Shown here: one piece after another, positions 1 to 7,300 of the stretch
Layout of the letters: every line of letters starts with the position of its first letter
Position numbering within the stretch: position 1 is the stretch's first letter
Assembly: GCA_018056215.1 (NCBI GenBank)
Contig: JAGPGB010000044.1
Span: 1 to 8,025 of the forward strand
Reading direction: 5' to 3'
Length of the DNA stretch: 8,025 bases
Source: Bacteroidales bacterium
GTDB taxonomy: Bacteria; Bacteroidota; Bacteroidia; Bacteroidales; DTU049
Program-made: the position numbers and the translations under genes
The notes under the pieces: model-generated
What the model was told of the DNA's origin: nothing
Database searches by the model: none
What the model saw: only the letters and a program-made list of their open reading frames with translations

Positions 1-263
1 TCTTTTATATAGTGATCTGCAAAAATGCTCATAGCATTTAGCTTATTAGCGTTTATGCTATCTATAATTGGTTTTTCTTTACCAGCTTTTCTGGTTTTTA
101 CTTCTACGAAAACCAACCAGTCATCTTTTTGTGCTATTAAATCAATTTCATAACGCTTCCATCTGATATTTTGAGTAATAATTTTATATCCTTTTTTTAA
201 TAAGTATTGTTTAGCTAAATCCTCTCCAAGATCTCCAATATTCTTTTTAGGATTTTCAGCCAT
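1..263 (-). CDS. YraN family (UPF0102) protein, C-terminus cut off by window edge
   Basis: Only the first 87 codons are present; the gene continues past the left edge. The family (E. coli YraN, Pfam UPF0102) usually has about 110-125 residues, so roughly a quarter is missing. Visible hallmarks are GEDLA at residues 13-17, the QNIRW stretch at 31-35, EIDLIA at 39-44 and FVEVKTR at 52-58. The acidic residues Glu39, Asp41 and Glu54 with Lys56 form the D/E-xK constellation of the restriction-endonuclease-like fold. The usual Gly before EIDLI is Tyr here (RYEIDLI). The cellular role of the family is poorly defined; it is often listed as a putative Holliday-junction-resolvase-like or endonuclease-related protein. 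The ATG at 263-261 lies inside the end of the upstream thiol oxidoreductase gene (8-bp overlap), so translation is probably coupled. The family call is firm; the function is not known. Confidence 0.88.
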   Translation of the reverse strand, partial: MAENPKKNIGDLGEDLAKQYLLKKGYKIITQNIRWKRYEIDLIAQKDDWLVFVEVKTRKAGKEKPIIDSINANKLNAMSIFADHYIK

Positions 264-906
264 TATATTTATTTTTCAATGATAAAAACCAAGATTCCAA
301 TGACTCATATGATTGAGCTCCAATGAATTTTTCTTTTCCATTAGCCACTAAAGTGGGAACTGAATTTACATTATATTTTCTGGCTAATGCCAAATCTGCT
401 AATACTAGTTCTCTGGTATTTTCATTTTTGTAATCGATATACCACTTGTCTATGTCTAACCCTATATCTTTGGCACATTGCATTAATACTTTATCATCAT
501 TAATATTAAGACATTCAGTTAAGTGTGCTTTTTGTAGTCTGTCCATCATTTCTCCAAATTTTTCATTTCCACCTTGTAGTTCTGCAGCTTTACATGCTAA
601 TAGTCCAGGCATTGAATATGGATAATCAAAATCTCTTGTTTCCATTAGTTCAGCATTTATCCTGTGTTCTGGATCATTTTCATTTGCTGCTCTCCAATGT
701 TCTAAAATTTCTTGTTTTGCAGCTTCTTTAGAATCAAACATATATTCTAAAGATCTCTCAGATGGTGCTAAGGCAAAGGCTCTATGTATTAGTATTATTT
801 CATTAGGGTATTTCTCTATTAATTTCTTTACTCTTGGTGAAAGAACATAGCACCATGCACAAAGGACATCATGAAAAAATTCAATTTGTATTTTATTATT
901 ATTCAT
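256..906 (-). CDS. DsbA family (FrnE-like) thiol-disulfide oxidoreductase, cytoplasmic
   Basis: A 216-residue thioredoxin-fold protein with the helical insertion of the DsbA/FrnE/2-hydroxychromene-2-carboxylate isomerase superfamily. The redox motif CAWC is at residues 16-19, directly after the first beta strand (IEFFHDVLCAWC). The cis-proline loop NSVPTLV is at 181-187 (Pro184), followed by the C-terminal strand and helix (FIGAQSYESLESWF). There is no signal peptide or membrane segment, so it probably acts in the cytoplasm on protein or small-molecule thiols, as proposed for FrnE-like proteins. The intact CxxC argues against the isomerase branch, which lacks it. Further cysteines are Cys105, Cys132 and Cys144. 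It lies 11 bp downstream of the LigB-type dioxygenase gene and overlaps the YraN start by 8 bp, so it is an internal gene of the leftward operon. No convincing Shine-Dalgarno precedes the ATG at 906. The substrate is unknown. Confidence 0.88.
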   Translation of the reverse strand: MNNNKIQIEFFHDVLCAWCYVLSPRVKKLIEKYPNEIILIHRAFALAPSERSLEYMFDSKEAAKQEILEHWRAANENDPEHRINAELMETRDFDYPYSMPGLLACKAAELQGGNEKFGEMMDRLQKAHLTECLNINDDKVLMQCAKDIGLDIDKWYIDYKNENTRELVLADLALARKYNVNSVPTLVANGKEKFIGAQSYESLESWFLSLKNKYNG

Positions 907-917
907 TATATATTTTT

Positions 918-1727
918 TTAAATTCCAAAAGCAAATCCTGATATTTTAGCACTATATAAATAATTTGAATACACATGAGTAACTTTGTCATCATTACCCG
1001 CGCCTACACATACGAAAAGTGGAGCTAAATGTTCACTGGTTGGATGGCTAATAGTAGCTGCAGGAGCTTTATACCAATTTATTAATTCTTGCTCTCTTTG
1101 TTCTTTATTGCTAAATATAATTGTTTGTTTTAACCAAGTATCAAATTCTTCTGAAACTTTTTTTAATTTAGCATCATCTACAAAAAAAGTTTTTATATTG
1201 TGATAGCTCATACCAGATCCTATAATCAAAACTCCAGCTTCCCTGAGTGGTTCTAAAGCTTTGCCAATGTTTATATGTAGCTGTGGATCTAAATTTTTTA
1301 CTAGCGAAAGTTGGATAATTGGCATTTCTGGATTGGGGAATGCTACCATCAAGGGTACAAAAACACCATGATCATAGCCTCTTTTATATTCTCTTGCAGT
1401 TTCGATACCTTTATTATTTAATAGATATTCGACTTTTTCGGCTATATAAGGATCGCCATGTGCTGGCCATGTCAGATGGTATGTATAATCTGGAAATCCA
1501 TAATAGTCATACAATAAGCCTGGGGCTTCAGCAAAATTAATTGTTGGCACTTTCTCCTCCCAATGAGCAGAAATCACTAGAATTGCTTTGATTCTTTTAT
1601 TATATTCTTCTCCTAAAATTTTTAGAAAATTTTTTAAATATTCTGACCCTTCTGGATCTCCGAGTGAATCATCTAAAACGTGCCATGGGCCTCCACCATG
1701 AGGTATATAATAAACTGGCAATTTCAT
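918..1727 (-). CDS. LigB/YgiD-type extradiol ring-cleavage dioxygenase family protein (4,5-DOPA dioxygenase-like)
   Basis: A 269-residue, full-length member of the class III extradiol dioxygenase (LigB) superfamily, closest in layout to E. coli YgiD and plant DODA. The family cleaves catechol-type rings such as DOPA with a metal ion. Conserved histidines are visible in order: His10 in IPHGGGP, His55 in ISAHWE, His120 in YDHGVFVPL, His176 in GSGMSYHN, and His228 and His233 in SHPTSEHLAPL. His10, His55 and one of the last pair are the likely metal ligands, with the others probably in catalysis or substrate binding; this assignment is by family analogy. The N-terminus starts directly at the first strand, as in the family, so the ATG at 1727 is well supported. 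It sits 16 bp after the FMN reductase gene and 11 bp before the thiol oxidoreductase gene. The physiological substrate of bacterial YgiD-like proteins is uncertain, so a DOPA-specific name would be too strong. Confidence 0.9.
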   Translation of the reverse strand: MKLPVYYIPHGGGPWHVLDDSLGDPEGSEYLKNFLKILGEEYNKRIKAILVISAHWEEKVPTINFAEAPGLLYDYYGFPDYTYHLTWPAHGDPYIAEKVEYLLNNKGIETAREYKRGYDHGVFVPLMVAFPNPEMPIIQLSLVKNLDPQLHINIGKALEPLREAGVLIIGSGMSYHNIKTFFVDDAKLKKVSEEFDTWLKQTIIFSNKEQREQELINWYKAPAATISHPTSEHLAPLFVCVGAGNDDKVTHVYSNYLYSAKISGFAFGI

Positions 1728-1743
1728 ATTAATTCTAATAAAT

Positions 1744-2301
1744 TTATTTTCTAATATTTTTAAGTGCGGTTGACCAAGCTATTAGTTGATCTAACATTGT
1801 GTTTAATGTTCTTTCTTGTACTGGATTAGGTTTAAAAGTTGTAAAATTTTCAAAATCAGTAAATATAGATAAGGTAACATTAGTTCGTACATCTGCTATT
1901 TGAAACTCTGCCATTATTTGACGTAATTGTTCTACAGCTCTCACTCCACCAGTAGATCCATAGCTTACAAATCCTGCTGCTTTATTATTCCACTCTTGAT
2001 AGATGAAATCTAATGCGTTTTTCAGTACTCCTGGCAAGGAGTGGTTGTATTCGGGAGTAACAAATATGTATCCATCTAAACTTTCAATTTTTTCTGACCA
2101 TCTTTTTGTGTATTCATGCTCATATTTATGTGTAGATGGTGGCAATGGCTCATCGAATATTGGTAGATTGTAATCTCGTAAATCTATTATTTCAAATTCT
2201 ACTTCAGCTCTTTTACTAGCTATTTCATAAACCCATTTAGCCACTTGGTCTGAGTGTCTATTTGGACGAGTACTGCCCATTATTATTCCAATTTTTAACA
2301 T
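1744..2301 (-). CDS. NADPH-dependent FMN reductase (flavodoxin-fold quinone/azo reductase family)
   Basis: A 185-residue protein of the NADPH-dependent FMN reductase family (FMN_red, SsuE/ChrR/YieF type). It binds FMN and reduces quinones, azo compounds or free flavin with NAD(P)H in the cytoplasm. Numbered from the chosen start, the flavin phosphate loop GSTRPNR is at residues 9-15, the PEYNHSLPG signature at 83-91 with the following LKNALD helix, and the third flavin loop YGSTGG at 114-119. I chose the ATG at 2301 over an in-frame TTG at 2322 for two reasons. The ATG has an AGGA ribosome binding site 6 nt upstream and puts the first strand (KIGIIMGS) at the N-terminus. The TTG itself overlaps a candidate -7 promoter box. 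It is the first gene of the leftward operon and is followed after 16 bp by the LigB-type dioxygenase. Reduction of quinones or flavins by this enzyme could complement aromatic-ring chemistry by its neighbour; that link is inference. Confidence 0.92.
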   Translation of the reverse strand: MLKIGIIMGSTRPNRHSDQVAKWVYEIASKRAEVEFEIIDLRDYNLPIFDEPLPPSTHKYEHEYTKRWSEKIESLDGYIFVTPEYNHSLPGVLKNALDFIYQEWNNKAAGFVSYGSTGGVRAVEQLRQIMAEFQIADVRTNVTLSIFTDFENFTTFKPNPVQERTLNTMLDQLIAWSTALKNIRK

Positions 2302-2307
2302 AATTAA

Positions 2308-2311
2308 TCCT
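2308..2311 (-). promoter_or_regulatory. Ribosome binding site of the FMN reductase gene
   Basis: Read on the minus strand the sequence is AAAGGATTAATT followed by ATG. The AGGA core is 6 nt before the ATG at 2301. It is the only clear Shine-Dalgarno in the window and decides the start over the upstream TTG at 2322. Confidence 0.6.
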
Positions 2312-2319
2312 TTTTTTAA

Positions 2320-2327
2320 CAAAATTA
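2320..2327 (-). promoter_or_regulatory. Candidate Bacteroidota -7 promoter element for the leftward operon
   Basis: The minus strand reads TAATTTTG, an exact match to the Bacteroidota -7 consensus TAnnTTTG. No good TTG -33 box is seen about 19 bp upstream; that stretch is plain A/T. If used, transcription would begin near 2313, giving a leader of only about 10 nt that still contains AGGA. Such matches arise by chance fairly often in A/T-rich DNA. Confidence 0.4.
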
Positions 2328-2346
2328 ATATATTTTAATTATTCTA

Positions 2347-2375
2347 TTGTTTAAAATGATTAATATCAAGGTTTG
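2347..2375 (+). promoter_or_regulatory. Candidate promoter for the dehydratase-purL unit
   Basis: A TTG at 2347-2349 is followed after 18 bp by AAGGTTTG at 2368-2375. This resembles the Bacteroidota layout of TTG, 19-20 bp and TAnnTTTG, except that the first base of the -7 box is A instead of T. It lies about 24 bp before the first possible start of the rightward gene. It sits back to back with the leftward candidate in the 97-bp divergent gap. Predicted by eye only. Confidence 0.35.
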
Positions 2376-2397
2376 AGTTATTAATGTTTTTTTAATA
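2375..2397 (+). repeat. Short motif, copy 1: GAGTTA + ATGTTTTTTTAATA
   Basis: GAGTTA, three bases, then ATGTTTTTTTAATA, ending just before the ATG at 2399. A second copy lies before purL at 4351-4374 with a four-base spacer. The segment at 2384-2395 reads ATG TTT TTT TAA, a Met-Phe-Phe mini-ORF whose stop is 3 bp before the dehydratase start. It could be an untranslated leader element, a mini-ORF coupled to the main gene, or coincidence in A/T-rich DNA. Confidence 0.4.
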
Positions 2398-2398
2398 T

Positions 2399-4351
2399 AT
2401 GTTTATCATAATGCCTTTTTTTAAATCTTTAATATCTAAAAAAAAATATCGAAATTTGCAAATTATTATTATTTTTATGAAATATAAATCTCGTCCTTTA
2501 CCTCGTGGTTTTATACTTTTAGCAGACGTTATTATTATCGCCTTCACATATTTTTTTAGTTATTTTCTCAGGTTTAATTTTAAAATACCTATATCAGAGC
2601 AGCACTCATTATATATAGGTTTAATAATTGTTATTGTAATTAAAACTATTTATTTCTTGTCATTTGGTACATATAAGCATTTAATAAGGTTTGTGAGTGC
2701 TAGTGATGCAATGAAAATGTTTTTTAGCCTAGTACTGAGTGTAATTACGATAGCTATTTTAAACTTTACTGTTTATGGGGCTTTTGGTATTTCTTATTTA
2801 GTTCCTTTTTCTATATTGATAATAGATTTTGTATTTAGTGTATTTTTTTTGATAGGTTATCGTATAGCTATTAAAGTATTATTTTTCGAATTTTTTAATA
2901 ATCAAAGAGATAAATCTAATGTTATTATTTATGGTGCTGGTAGAGATGGTAGTTTAGTGAAACAAGTCCTAGAAAGAGATAGAGGTACTAAATATAAAGT
3001 GTTAGCATTTATTGATGAGGATCCATATAAGCAGGGTAAGCAATTAGAGGGTATTCCTATTTATTCTCCTGATAGGTTAGAGGAGTTTCTACGTAGTCAT
3101 ACAGTAGCACATCTGATTATTGCTATACAACATATTTCACCTGCTAAAAAAGCTTCTCTCACAGAGCTATGTTTGAAATATAATACTAAAGTTCTCGTAG
3201 TTCCACCAGTGAGCAAATGGATTAATGGTGAGCTATCTTTTAAACAGATTAGAAAAATTAAAATAGAAGATATTCTACAACGCGAAGAGATTAACATTGA
3301 TGAGTCTGATATTCTACAAACATTAAATAATAAAACAATTTTGATAACTGGTGCAGCAGGTAGTATTGGGAGTGAGTTAGTAAAACAATGTATACGTTTT
3401 AATCCTTTACAAATAATATGTTTCGATATTGCTGAGACTCCTTTGCATAATTTAAAGTTAAATTTAAGTAATGAATTCACTATAGAGCAGTTTAATAGCT
3501 TACATTTTATTTTAGGTGATATTACTAATCTGCAAGATATAGAGCCTGTATTTGATGAATATAAACCACAGATAGTATTCCATGCAGCAGCTTATAAGCA
3601 TGTCCCTATTTTAGAATATTTTCCTAAAAAAGCTATAGATATTAATGTAGCCGGTACTTATCAATTGGCTAATTTAGCTATTAAATACAAAGTAGAAAAA
3701 TTTATTTTCATTTCTACTGATAAAGCTGTAAATCCTAGTAATGTTATGGGGGCAAGTAAACGAATGGCAGAACTTTTGGTAAAATATTTAAATAATAATT
3801 CTACATATACTCGTTTCATTACTACTCGTTTTGGTAATGTTTTAGGTAGCAATGGTTCAGTTTTGGAAATTTTTAAACAACAAATAGAAAATGGAGGTCC
3901 TATCACAGTTACACATCCTGATGTTACTCGCTTTTTTATGACTATTCCTGAAGCTTGTCGTTTGGTTCTAGAAGCTGCTAGCATTGGCAAAGGTGGAGAA
4001 ATTTTCTTGTTTAATATGGGCGAGAGAATAAAAATTCTGGATGTGGCTAAAACTCTTATTCAACTCAGCGGACTTACTCTTGGCAAAGATATTCAAATTA
4101 AGTTTACAGGACTTCGCCCAGGTGAAAAAATGACTGAAGAGCTATTAACTGATTATTCTAAAGATTTGGTAACTAAAAATAAAAATGTTTTGATTTCTTC
4201 TGAAAATATTTATGATCTAGATGAAAAAGTAAAGATGATTTTTAGCTTATTACAATCTTATAATCAATTAAATAATGATGATTTAGTGAAAAATATTCAA
4301 AAAATTTTACCAGAATATAAAAGTATGAATAGTTTTTATTCTATTTCTTAG
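2399..4351 (+). CDS. Membrane-bound nucleotide-sugar 4,6-dehydratase/epimerase, CapD/FlaA1/WbpM family
   Basis: A 650-residue polysaccharide biosynthesis protein of the large CapD/WbpM/PglF type, usually a UDP-N-acetylglucosamine 4,6-dehydratase that starts modified-sugar synthesis for capsule, O-antigen or glycoprotein glycans. Four hydrophobic segments lie at about residues 37-57, 71-90, 107-129 and 131-158, anchoring it in the inner membrane. A CoA-binding-like Rossmann domain follows (YGAGRDG, 178-184), then the catalytic NAD(P)-binding domain (ITGAAGSIG, 316-324; HAAAYKHVP; STDKAVNP, 439-446; NVMGASK, 448-454; PGEK). Met450 and Lys454 with Thr440/Asp441 replace the usual SYK triad, as is known for this family. 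The start is uncertain: ATGs at 2399, 2411 and 2477 are in frame and none has a Shine-Dalgarno. The 2477 start (MKYKSRPLPRG) would place the first membrane segment as in many homologues and give 624 residues. It is divergent from the redox operon and 30 bp before purL. Exact sugar substrate unknown. Confidence 0.92.
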   Translation: MFIIMPFFKSLISKKKYRNLQIIIIFMKYKSRPLPRGFILLADVIIIAFTYFFSYFLRFNFKIPISEQHSLYIGLIIVIVIKTIYFLSFGTYKHLIRFVSASDAMKMFFSLVLSVITIAILNFTVYGAFGISYLVPFSILIIDFVFSVFFLIGYRIAIKVLFFEFFNNQRDKSNVIIYGAGRDGSLVKQVLERDRGTKYKVLAFIDEDPYKQGKQLEGIPIYSPDRLEEFLRSHTVAHLIIAIQHISPAKKASLTELCLKYNTKVLVVPPVSKWINGELSFKQIRKIKIEDILQREEINIDESDILQTLNNKTILITGAAGSIGSELVKQCIRFNPLQIICFDIAETPLHNLKLNLSNEFTIEQFNSLHFILGDITNLQDIEPVFDEYKPQIVFHAAAYKHVPILEYFPKKAIDINVAGTYQLANLAIKYKVEKFIFISTDKAVNPSNVMGASKRMAELLVKYLNNNSTYTRFITTRFGNVLGSNGSVLEIFKQQIENGGPITVTHPDVTRFFMTIPEACRLVLEAASIGKGGEIFLFNMGERIKILDVAKTLIQLSGLTLGKDIQIKFTGLRPGEKMTEELLTDYSKDLVTKNKNVLISSENIYDLDEKVKMIFSLLQSYNQLNNDDLVKNIQKILPEYKSMNSFYSIS

Positions 4352-4374
4352 AGTTAATCAATGTTTTTTTAATA
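4351..4374 (+). repeat. Short motif, copy 2: GAGTTA + ATGTTTTTTTAATA
   Basis: This second copy begins at the last base of the dehydratase stop codon and fills most of the 30-bp gap before purL. It again contains ATG TTT TTT TAA (4361-4372), whose stop is 9 bp before the purL ATG. Six plus fourteen bases match copy 1, with a four-base instead of three-base spacer. There is no G/C-rich stem before the T run, so it does not look like a factor-independent terminator. Confidence 0.4.
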
Positions 4375-4381
4375 ATTATAT

Positions 4382-7300
4382 ATGAAAATTTATTATTTTT
4401 ATTCTCCCGATAATTTAGCCTATATCGCAGTACAATCTACCAAATTAACAATTAAAAGTATAAATAAACTTTTATGGTTATTTGGTGATGATTCATTATA
4501 TATTGACTCTGATGTTTTAAAAGGTGATTTTATCTGTACTTATCCAGAATTGATAACACCATGGTGCACTAATGCTGTAGAGATAGCTAAAAATATTGGA
4601 ATAAATTCTATTACTAGGATGGAATTATTAATACCATATAATAAGTCTAAACATATTTATTATGATACTATGATACAAACTATCATTTCTAATCCTGACC
4701 AAAATATATTTAAAATTAAAAGACAAAAAGAAACAATAAAATTAATTGATGATATTGAAAAATATAATATAGAGGCTGGCTTAGCATTATCTAAATATGA
4801 AATAAATTATTTAAAAGACGTTAGTAAATCATTAGGTAGGCAACTAACAGATAGCGAAGTGTATGGCTTTGCACAAGTGAACTCTGAACATTGCAGACAT
4901 AAAATCTTTAATGGTATTTTTATAATTGATGGTGTAGAAAAAAAACAATCTCTTTTTGATTTGATAAAATCTACTACTAAAGCTAATCCAGGTAGAGTGA
5001 TTTCTGCATATAGTGATAATGTAGCATTTATCGAAGTTGGCAAAGCTAAAATTTTTACTCCTTTACGTGGTGATGTGCCGTCATCATTTATCGAATATGA
5101 TGAAGATATTGTTTATTCGCTAAAAGCAGAAACACATAATTTCCCGACAACAGTAGAACCATTCTATGGTGCAGCTACCGGTAGTGGGGGAGAAATTAGG
5201 GATAGAATGGCCGGAGGTATTGGTAGTATCCCTTTGGTGGGTACTGCAGTTTATATGGTTGCTGATACTAAAGATTTTATTGATGAAAAAAAAGTTAATC
5301 AACATGATAAAGGTCGTTTCCTATATCATAATCCCGTGGATATTTTGATAAAAGCTTCTAATGGAGCTTCAGATTTTGGTAATAAATTTGGTCAACCTCT
5401 TATCTGTGGCAGCTTATATACTTTTGAACAAAAAGTTAACAGTAAATTAATTGCTTATGATAAAGTAATCATGCTGGCTGGAGGCATAGGGTATGCTCTC
5501 AAAAAATATGCTCATAAAAAGACAGTCCGTCCAGGACAATCTGTAATAATGATGGGTGGAGATAATTACAGAATAGGTATGGGTGGTGGTGCTGTATCTT
5601 CGGTAGCTACTGGAAAATATGAAAATAATATTGAGAGAAATGCTGTGCAACGAGCTAATCCTGAAATGCAAAAACGTGTTTTTAATGTTGTTCGTGCTCT
5701 TTCAGAGAATAATGCTAATCCTATCATTTCTATTCATGATCATGGTGCTGGTGGTCATCTAAATTGCTTTGCCGAGTTATTAAATCCTATTGGTGGAGAA
5801 ATAAATATTGATGCATTACCATTAGGTGACCCATCATTATCTGATAAAGAAATTATCTGTAATGAATCTCAAGAAAGGATGGGCTTAGTCGTAGATAATG
5901 GTAATTTTGAAAAAATTGAAAAAATAGCTCTTCGTGAACGTGCTCCTATTTATAAGGTAGGAAAAATAAATCCCACTCAATCTATATGTTTCATCGGGAA
6001 AGATAATAGAAAACCTTTTGACTTGAAATTTGATTTTCTTTTTGGTAAAACTCCTAAAACTATTATTAGAGACAATTCTATCAAATCTGAATTTGTTAAT
6101 CCCAAATATGATCTCAAAAATTTTGAAATCTATTTAGAGAAAGTGCTATCCAATGAAGCTGTTGCTTGTAAAGATTGGTTAACAAATAAAGTCGATAGAA
6201 GCGTTACTGGTAGGGTGGCTATGCAGCAAACTTGTGGTAAAATACAATTACCGCTAAACAATTTAGGAATCACTGCATTAGATTATTCTGGTAAAACTGG
6301 GATAGCTTTTAGCATAGGGCATGCTCCTAATGTGGCAATCATTGATTCTGCAAAGGCTAGTAGATTAGCTGTGGCAGAAGCTTTAACTAATATTGTATGG
6401 GCTCCTCTTAGAAATGGATTAGAAGAGATTTCTCTGAGTGCTAATTGGATGTGGCCTTCTGGATTACCTGGTGAAGATGCGCGTTTGTATGATGCTGTTA
6501 AATCTCTTAGCGATTTTTGTTTGCAGCTAAAAATAAATGTTCCTACAGGCAAAGATTCTTTGTCTTTATCTCAAAATTATCCCGATGGCACTATTGTGAA
6601 AGGACCAGGAACTGTTATTGTAACTGCTAGCGGCATTACTGATGATTTCACAGCAGCTGTAACTCCAGATTTAAAAAATGTAAAAAATTCAACTCTAATT
6701 TATATTAATTTTTCTGGTATGTCTCCTGCTCTGGGAGGTAGTATTTTTTATCAAGAGTTAGGTAATATTGGCAGTAATCCACCAGATGTCGCAAATGCAG
6801 ATTATTTTAAACGCACATTTAATGTTTTACAAGATCTAATTAGACAAAATTTAATTTTAGCAGGGCATGATATTAGTGCTGGTGGCTTGATAACTACTCT
6901 ACTAGAAATGACATTTTCTAATCCAGATATTGGGTTAGATATTAATCTTTCTTCTATCCCTTATGATGATATTATTCAAATCTTATTTGCTGAAAATCCA
7001 GGTGTGGTGATTCAAGTTTCTGAAGTGAAAGAGGTAATTAATAAGTTATATCAAGCTGATATTGAATATTTCCCAATAGGTAATCTTATTGATAAAAGAG
7101 AGCTGAAAATCATAAAATATCAAACTTATGAGCATTTTGATATAGATAAATGCAGGGATCTATGGTATAAAAAATCATATTTGTATGATTTGCGACAAAC
7201 AGATAATAATAAGGCTAAAGATAGATTTGATAATTATAAAAATCAACCTTTAAATTTTATTTTACCTACAATATCATTACCAGTAAAATTACCAAATATC

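Noticed and set aside
525..731. Plus-strand open frame of 68 codons
   Set aside because: It lies wholly inside the thiol oxidoreductase gene on the other strand; its low-complexity Leu/Phe/Val content is typical of an antisense shadow.
985..1540. Plus-strand open frames of 72 and 73 codons (985-1203 and 1319-1540)
   Set aside because: Both are antisense to the conserved LigB-type gene, with no domain signature and no start signal.
2302..2322. TTG start at 2322 giving the FMN reductase seven extra residues
   Set aside because: The ATG at 2301 has an AGGA at proper spacing and a family-like N-terminus, while the TTG overlaps a candidate -7 promoter element.
3097..3990. Minus-strand open frames of 127 and 109 codons (3097-3480 and 3661-3990)
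   Set aside because: They are antisense to the conserved Rossmann domains of the dehydratase, where every key motif is intact, and the translations resemble no family.
4352..4381. T7 run between the dehydratase gene and purL as an intrinsic terminator
   Set aside because: The bases before the T run cannot form a G/C-rich stem, and the same T run lies upstream of the dehydratase gene as well.
4807..6552. Several 60-89 codon open frames within purL on both strands (4807-5043, 5120-5305, 5166-5348, 5447-5671, 6283-6552)
   Set aside because: PurL reads without interruption through all of them and carries its signature motifs there; they are shadows.
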